Source: Bacillota bacterium | GTDB taxonomy: Bacteria; Bacillota; Clostridia; Lachnospirales; Lachnospiraceae | Reading direction: 5' to 3' | Length of the DNA stretch: 9,242 nucleotides | Assembly: GCA_023413555.1 (NCBI GenBank) | Contig: JAEZPG010000084.1 | Location: 1-9,242, forward strand | Part shown: one piece after another, positions 5,967-9,242 of the stretch | How the letters are laid out: the number at the start of each line of letters is the position of its first letter | Position numbering within the stretch: the stretch's first letter is position 1 | Translations under genes and position numbers: made by a program | The notes under the pieces: generated by a model | The model's database searches: none | Told to the model about the DNA's origin: nothing | The model's input: the letters and a program-made list of their open reading frames with translations, nothing else

Positions 5967-5992
5967 AAAAAAAGCCATCTTTCGATGGCCTT
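5967..5992 (-). terminator. Rho-independent terminator after the PNPOx-like gene
   Basis: On the minus strand AAGGCCATC-GAAA-GATGGCTTT forms a 9-bp stem, including one G-U pair, capped by a GNRA tetraloop. It runs into seven T's (5967-5973) and lies 26 nt after the stop of the gene at 6018-6458. It cleanly separates that transcript from the merR block. Confidence 0.92.
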
Positions 5993-6017
5993 AATCTACA
6001 GAAGCAATCCTAATAGT

Positions 6018-6458
6018 CTAGAATTGTACTCTAGGAACTTCCTCTTCTTTTAAATTCCACTTCATACTCCATATATAGGAAGAAGCATTTACTATACGAA
6101 ATATAGCAACCTTAGTATCTGTCTCAGCACGCTGGATGTTCCCCCATAGCCAAGGACGTTCCTCTTTCAGACGGCTTACCAAATCTTCATCCTCTATTAC
6201 TTCAGCAGTTCCAGTGACACGAAGCATTTCAAAATCAGGCTTATCTGCATTACGTATAAATCCTACTTCCATCTTTGGATTCTTTATAATCTGACTGTAT
6301 AAGCTCTTTGACCTACCGGTATGATAATAAAATCCTGTCTCATCTGCAAACCACAATAACATGCCACGTACATGTGGCTGATCCTCCTCACAAGTTGCGA
6401 GCCAGCTACTCGGATTTTGATTAGCAAAGTCCAAAATATCTTTCATTAATTCACTCAT
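6018..6458 (-). CDS. Pyridoxamine 5'-phosphate oxidase-like FMN-binding protein
   Basis: 146 residues, a single split-barrel domain of the general PNPOx-like flavin-binding family, cytoplasmic. Visible family marks: HVRGMLLWF (29-37), YYHTGRSKSLYSQI (44-57), NPKMEVGFI (60-68) and VTGTAEVIED (81-90). Proteins of this size bind FMN, or sometimes F420 or haem, as dimers and often reduce or sequester small molecules. True PNPOx enzymes are longer, so vitamin B6 synthesis is not implied. AAGGAGG lies 7 nt before the ATG. It follows the AraC gene by 65 nt, with a possible own promoter in the gap, and ends at a strong terminator. Confidence 0.88.
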   Translation of the reverse strand: MSELMKDILDFANQNPSSWLATCEEDQPHVRGMLLWFADETGFYYHTGRSKSLYSQIIKNPKMEVGFIRNADKPDFEMLRVTGTAEVIEDEDLVSRLKEERPWLWGNIQRAETDTKVAIFRIVNASSYIWSMKWNLKEEEVPRVQF

Positions 6459-6488
6459 ATGTATTCCTCCTTTTACTTTAGAGCCTAT

Positions 6489-6519
6489 TGTATACGTAAA
6501 AAAGATAACTGACTTTCAA
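6489..6519 (-). promoter_or_regulatory. Possible promoter of the PNPOx-like gene
   Basis: On the minus strand TTGAAA (6514-6519) and TATACA (6489-6494) are 19 bp apart. The hexamers are good but the spacing is 2 bp longer than ideal; no dyad typical of a MerR operator was seen in the spacer. The predicted start of transcription is about 25 nt before the ribosome binding site. No terminator separates this from the upstream araC-type gene, so read-through is also possible. Confidence 0.35.
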
Positions 6520-6523
6520 AATT

Positions 6524-7456
6524 TCACTTAAATTTATCAATATATTCTGATTTTGGCTGCAGAAACTTTTGACGAAATGTTATCGGAGATATATGATACT
6601 CTTCTGTGAAACAGGACGTAAAATAGGAAGGAGTACTAAATCCGCATTTGAGTGCAATCTCCGTAATACTATCCATATTACTAACCAACATAATTCGTGC
6701 TTTTTTTAATCTTAACTTTTTCAGATAATCCATAGGTGTTTCTCCGGTAACCATTTTAAATCTCTTAGTAAAGTGACTAGAAGAAAGATTCGATTGTTCG
6801 GCCAAATCCTCTAGCTTTATTTTCTCGTAATAATGACTAGTCATATACGCAATAGCACGGTTTATCTCAAATCGATCATATAATGGGACAATTGGGGACG
6901 TATGATTAAGGACAGTCCGCACGATCAAATGCACTACTGACATAGCAAGTTGATTTAAGTAATCCGCATTACTACCTTCCAATTCACTAGCCTCTATGAG
7001 AAAACACTTTAATTGCCCTAATACCTCTGGATGTGGCATAAATCGTTCGCCGCGAAATACAGGTAATTCCTCTGAATATTGTCGATATGTCTGTTGAAAT
7101 ATTTCCTTGTCAATCATAATTGCTATATAGCACTTAAATCCATCTTCCTTCGGTTCCTGATGAATTATATCTGGAGACAAAGCAACTAAGTTTTTTCCAT
7201 CAGAAAACTCATAGAGTACATGCTTTCCTTCTATAATAAATTCAGTGTCGGATTCAAGATAATAAATAAATGAATATGCGGGATGCGTATGACTTGGTGT
7301 AATAGCATACTTACACTGTCCTCTGGATGGGAGAAACATACTGACCAATGGATGTAAAAAACAATCAATGTTTTCATATATTTGATTTCTTGTGTTTTCG
7401 TCAAGTTCTCCTACCAATCGATTCAAAGTCTCCATATCTTTTTTATTAAACGTCAT
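6524..7456 (-). CDS. AraC-family transcriptional regulator with cupin sensor domain
   Basis: 310 residues. The N-terminal half is a cupin-like sensor: HTHPAYSFIYYL (56-67) supplies His56 and His58, and His99 lies in SPDIIHQEP. The C-terminal ~100 residues hold the two AraC helix-turn-helix motifs: IKLEDLAEQSNLSSSHFTKR (213-232) and SITEIALKCGFSTPSYFTSC (263-282), with the family-typical GETPMDYLKKLRLKKA between. The ligand is unknown. The start at 7456 follows AGGGGGG by about 4 nt; a TTG at 7480 is the other candidate, with AAGGAG only 3 nt away. It begins about 31 nt after the hydrolase stop, so the two are probably one operon and the regulator may control the hydrolase and the PNPOx-like gene. 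Confidence 0.9.
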   Translation of the reverse strand: MTFNKKDMETLNRLVGELDENTRNQIYENIDCFLHPLVSMFLPSRGQCKYAITPSHTHPAYSFIYYLESDTEFIIEGKHVLYEFSDGKNLVALSPDIIHQEPKEDGFKCYIAIMIDKEIFQQTYRQYSEELPVFRGERFMPHPEVLGQLKCFLIEASELEGSNADYLNQLAMSVVHLIVRTVLNHTSPIVPLYDRFEINRAIAYMTSHYYEKIKLEDLAEQSNLSSSHFTKRFKMVTGETPMDYLKKLRLKKARIMLVSNMDSITEIALKCGFSTPSYFTSCFTEEYHISPITFRQKFLQPKSEYIDKFK

Positions 7457-7487
7457 ATATCCCCCCTGCTTCCCAATCAATATCTCC

Positions 7488-8369
7488 TTATCCCTCTATT
7501 CTGAGTAACGATTTTTTATAAAATGATATAACATGTTCTTCGTATTCCTCCGGATAATTATGATACGCATTGATATGCCCCACCTCTGGTACAACCCATA
7601 GTTCTGCCCTTTCACCTACAGCATCAAGATAACAGGTATTGTATTCAATCTCCTTATCTACATCCCCAGCAGCAATCAGAAAAAAGTTAGTATCTCTTGC
7701 TTCTCTCATAGAGTCCATCATTCTGATTGGTGGAGTTGCTCCACTGAAAACCTGTACTGAGGCATACATTAGACGGGTAGTCCAACTACGTATTTGGTTT
7801 CGACGTGAGGGCAGAATGAGATAATCATCAATGGAACGATACGTCGCACCATCACTGATAATAGCTATTATTTCTGGGTATGTTGATGCAGCACCCAGTA
7901 ATATCTCACCGCCCAATGATAACCCGAGTCCACCAACCAACTTGACGTCTGCTTGATTTTTCAGATAATCCATTGCTGCACCAACGTCAAGCAACCCACT
8001 CCATCCATAAGCATTTCCTTTACCTCCGCTTTCCCCATGCCCTCGCAAGTCAAAAGCCAATACCCCAAAACCATTGTCGGAAAGCATTTTTGCATAGTTG
8101 TCGATACTATTACGCGAACTAGTGCTCCCATGGAGAAGTAAAATGACTGCTCCATTTTCCGGAGGAGCATACCAAGCTGCAAGTTTAATGCCATCAGAAG
8201 TAGTGAGTTCTATATCGTTAAATCCTTCCGGTGTTTGTTCAATGTTCACCGGATGACGCCATGTTGCGTACCATCCTACTGCTATGGGAAAGGCAATATA
8301 AACAATACCTACCCCGATTAATAATAAAAAATACAGATATCTCAGCTTATGTATTTTAGATTTCTGCAT
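7488..8369 (-). CDS. Membrane-anchored alpha/beta hydrolase
   Basis: 293 residues. A basic start (MQKSKIHKLRY) and hydrophobic stretch (about 11-32) act as an uncleaved anchor, so the catalytic domain probably faces outside. The alpha/beta hydrolase core shows LLLHGS (77-82, oxyanion region), FDLRGHGES (106-114), nucleophile Ser151 in GLGLSLGGE, Asp236 in AAGDVD and His265 in EVGHINAYH: a complete triad in the expected order and spacing. The substrate cannot be named; esterases, lipases and peptidases share this fold. The start at 8369 is supported by GGGAG 6 nt upstream; an ATG eight codons earlier (8393) has no such site. The araC-type gene follows closely and is probably co-transcribed. 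Confidence 0.9.
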   Translation of the reverse strand: MQKSKIHKLRYLYFLLLIGVGIVYIAFPIAVGWYATWRHPVNIEQTPEGFNDIELTTSDGIKLAAWYAPPENGAVILLLHGSTSSRNSIDNYAKMLSDNGFGVLAFDLRGHGESGGKGNAYGWSGLLDVGAAMDYLKNQADVKLVGGLGLSLGGEILLGAASTYPEIIAIISDGATYRSIDDYLILPSRRNQIRSWTTRLMYASVQVFSGATPPIRMMDSMREARDTNFFLIAAGDVDKEIEYNTCYLDAVGERAELWVVPEVGHINAYHNYPEEYEEHVISFYKKSLLRIEG

Positions 8370-8391
8370 GCTTATCTCCCTTAATAACATC

Positions 8392-8421
8392 ATTATCTTA
8401 CTTTAAAAATAATTATCACAA
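8392..8421 (-). promoter_or_regulatory. Possible promoter of the hydrolase/araC operon
   Basis: On the minus strand TTGTGA (8416-8421) and GATAAT (8392-8397) are 18 bp apart. Transcription would begin near 8385, leaving a leader of about 16 nt that still contains the ribosome site. No terminator was found after the VOC gene, so read-through from the strong promoter at 9057-9085 may also reach the hydrolase. Confidence 0.4.
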
Positions 8422-8446
8422 AGCACCGCCATATATTTTTTCCCAC

Positions 8447-8830
8447 TTATAAATAATCTAGATGTGCGTCCCCAATTTCTACAATATATCCGTCAGGATC
8501 ATAGATTCGGATAACCTTCTCTCCCCAGTCGCACTGCTTAATTTTATGAATAAAAGTTACATTCTCTTCTTCTAATTTTCGCTGAAAATCATCTATATCC
8601 GAAGTAGTAAAATAAAAGTCCACATTGTCACAACCCATCTTTTCACCATGATAAGGCTTATTAATATATTCATAAAACACATCCGCTCTATGAATGACAA
8701 AGTTATTCTCAAACATTATAACTGAATCGTATTCCCTAGTAATTTTTAGCCCCATGACATTCTGGTAAAAATGCTTTGATTCTTTAATGTTCTTTACCAA
8801 TGCGATACTATGTCTAAAACAAATTTCCAT
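8447..8830 (-). CDS. VOC (glyoxalase/bleomycin-resistance fold) protein
   Basis: 127 residues, one VOC domain of two beta-alpha-beta-beta-beta units. The first unit begins at RHSIALVKNIKESKHFYQN (6-24); the second runs from NVDFYFTTSDIDDF (69-82) to the signature YDPDGYIVEIGD (110-121). His7 and Glu118 are at positions that often bind a divalent metal in this superfamily. Members include glyoxalases, dioxygenases and drug-binding resistance proteins; the sequence alone does not say which. AGGTGG lies 9 nt before the ATG. A long leader with a consensus promoter, palindromes and a tandem repeat precedes it, suggesting tight regulation. Confidence 0.88.
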   Translation of the reverse strand: MEICFRHSIALVKNIKESKHFYQNVMGLKITREYDSVIMFENNFVIHRADVFYEYINKPYHGEKMGCDNVDFYFTTSDIDDFQRKLEEENVTFIHKIKQCDWGEKVIRIYDPDGYIVEIGDAHLDYL

Positions 8831-8852
8831 ACCAATCTACCACCTATCATTT

Positions 8853-8896
8853 ATCATTACTATATTAATCACTACTATATTAATCACTACGTATTG
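8853..8896. repeat. 15-bp tandem repeat in the VOC leader
   Basis: ATCATTACTATATTA (8853-8867), ATCACTACTATATTA (8868-8882) and a partial ATCACTACGTATTG (8883-8896) are adjacent copies in perfect 15-bp register; copies 1 and 2 differ by one base. The block ends about 20 nt before the VOC start codon. It could be a repeated protein-binding half-site or a simple slippage product. Confidence 0.75.
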
Positions 8897-9005
8897 TTTG
8901 ATTAAGATTTCTCCCTTATAAACTATACTATGTGACATCATCAGTCTTTGGTTCTAAAGCGATGCTAATTCCTAATTACCAAATAGTTCAATCAGAAGAA
9001 AATTT

Positions 9006-9050
9006 CTAATCCTTTATACACTGTATATGGAAACAGTTCGAACAAAACAT
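9006..9050 (-). other. Possible 14-codon Cys-rich leader peptide
   Basis: The frame MFCSNCFHIQCIKD-stop begins with an ATG whose A falls at the predicted transcription start (9050) of the consensus promoter. It would therefore be leaderless or nearly so, with no ribosome site. Three Cys plus a His in 14 residues is striking, but so short a frame can arise by chance. Listed as a candidate only. Confidence 0.15.
9015..9043. promoter_or_regulatory. Two palindromes just after the transcription start
   Basis: TATACA-C-TGTATA (9015-9027) is a perfect 13-bp dyad and GTTCGAAC (9036-9043) a perfect 8-bp one. They lie about 7 to 35 nt downstream of the predicted start of transcription from the promoter at 9057-9085, where a bound repressor would block initiation or escape. 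The regulator is unknown; no adjacent gene clearly matches it. Confidence 0.4.
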
Positions 9051-9056
9051 GTAATT

Positions 9057-9085
9057 ATTATAATTAAATATCATTATTTTGTCAA
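9057..9085 (-). promoter_or_regulatory. Consensus SigA promoter upstream of the VOC gene
   Basis: On the minus strand TTGACA (9080-9085) and TATAAT (9057-9062) match the housekeeping consensus at all twelve positions with an ideal 17-bp spacer (9063-9079). The predicted start is near 9050, leaving a leader of about 220 nt before the VOC ATG at 8830. No other open gene lies between. Confidence 0.82.
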
Positions 9086-9242
9086 ATTTTCATATTTTTT
9101 ACTCTATTTGGGTGTATTATTATATTCATTTTCTCTCTGCTACATACAATAGGGAACCTCATTTTTAGGCTCTATTTTATCAACCTTACTTAACATTCTA
9201 TATATGATAATCAATATTTGCTTTTCTTGCTTGACTACATAG
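9086..9242. other. Right edge: no gene, weak hairpin
   Basis: No supported coding frame. An imperfect hairpin (AATAG/CTATT outer arms and CCT/AGG inner arms, about 9149-9176) is followed on the plus strand by TTTTATC. It may be a weak or decayed terminator for a plus-strand gene outside the window, or nothing. A 26-codon minus-strand frame here has no ribosome site. Confidence 0.3.

Noticed and set aside
7961..8194. Minus-strand 77-codon frame inside the hydrolase gene.
   Set aside because: It is an alternative frame of the hydrolase, whose catalytic motifs lie in the other frame across the same bases.
6018..8369. Idea that the hydrolase, AraC and PNPOx-like genes are a biosynthetic cluster.
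   Set aside because: No carrier, ligase or tailoring enzyme accompanies them; each is a common single-gene family.
8831..8860. GGTGGTA near the VOC start resembling a T-box antiterminator core.
   Set aside because: The T-box consensus AGGGTGGNACCGCG is not matched further, there is no specifier stem or terminator, and the gene is not amino-acid related.
123..9176. The motif GAGCCTA/TAGGCTC recurs near 123, 1761-1779, 6481 and 9168.
   Set aside because: Two copies are within terminator stems and the others lie in unrelated settings; with so short a motif this is best explained by common terminator stem composition, not a dispersed element.
9149..9223. Minus-strand 26-codon frame beginning MRFPIVCSREK near the right edge.
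   Set aside because: It has no ribosome binding site or resemblance to a known peptide, and it ends within the promoter region of the VOC gene.

Overview
The window is low-GC and AT-rich, and most genes have strong AGGAGG-type ribosome binding sites and are followed by short GC hairpins with T-runs. This suggests a Gram-positive Firmicute, most likely a Clostridia/Lachnospiraceae-type soil or gut anaerobe. That is an inference from composition, gene style and families such as ECF sigma factors and BmrR/BltR-type MerR regulators; no rRNA or marker gene is present. All nine confident genes plus an AraC regulator lie on the minus strand, so transcription runs from right to left. No tRNA, rRNA, CRISPR array, insertion sequence or phage gene was seen.

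Right to left: a consensus SigA-type promoter (9057-9085) gives a ~220 nt leader with two palindromes and a 15-bp tandem repeat, ahead of a VOC/glyoxalase-fold gene (8447-8830). Next come a membrane-anchored alpha/beta hydrolase (7488-8369), an AraC-type regulator (6524-7456) and an FMN-binding PNPOx-like protein (6018-6458), which ends at a textbook terminator (5967-5992). The second block begins with an unusual start-less coding-like frame (5660-5896) overlapping the start of a MerR regulator with a GyrI-like effector domain (4867-5667). Downstream is a near-ideal MerR-type promoter with a 19-bp spacer, then a BtrH-like cysteine-fold protein (3739-4794) and a stand-alone GyrI-like protein (3128-3727). 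This looks like a self-contained ligand-sensing and response cassette.

The third block is an ECF sigma factor with a Cys-containing C-terminal extension (2170-3003), coupled by a 1-nt gap to a small double zinc-ribbon protein (1818-2168) and closed by a terminator (1751-1786). The last block is a lipoprotein with a Pro/Thr-rich linker and Asp-box (sialidase/YCF48-like) beta-propeller repeats (159-1211), ending at a long hairpin (58-128). The apparently empty 600 bp upstream of it is not empty: it holds decayed pieces of paralogues of the same lipoprotein (1300-1444 and 1475-1538).

Several starts were moved downstream of the longest open frame because a clear ribosome binding site supports an internal start (lipoprotein, sigma factor, MerR, AraC, hydrolase). 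The most interesting items are the MerR/BtrH-like/GyrI-like cassette with its embedded RBS-sequestering inverted repeat, the hidden lipoprotein paralogue remnants, and the start-less frame upstream of merR.
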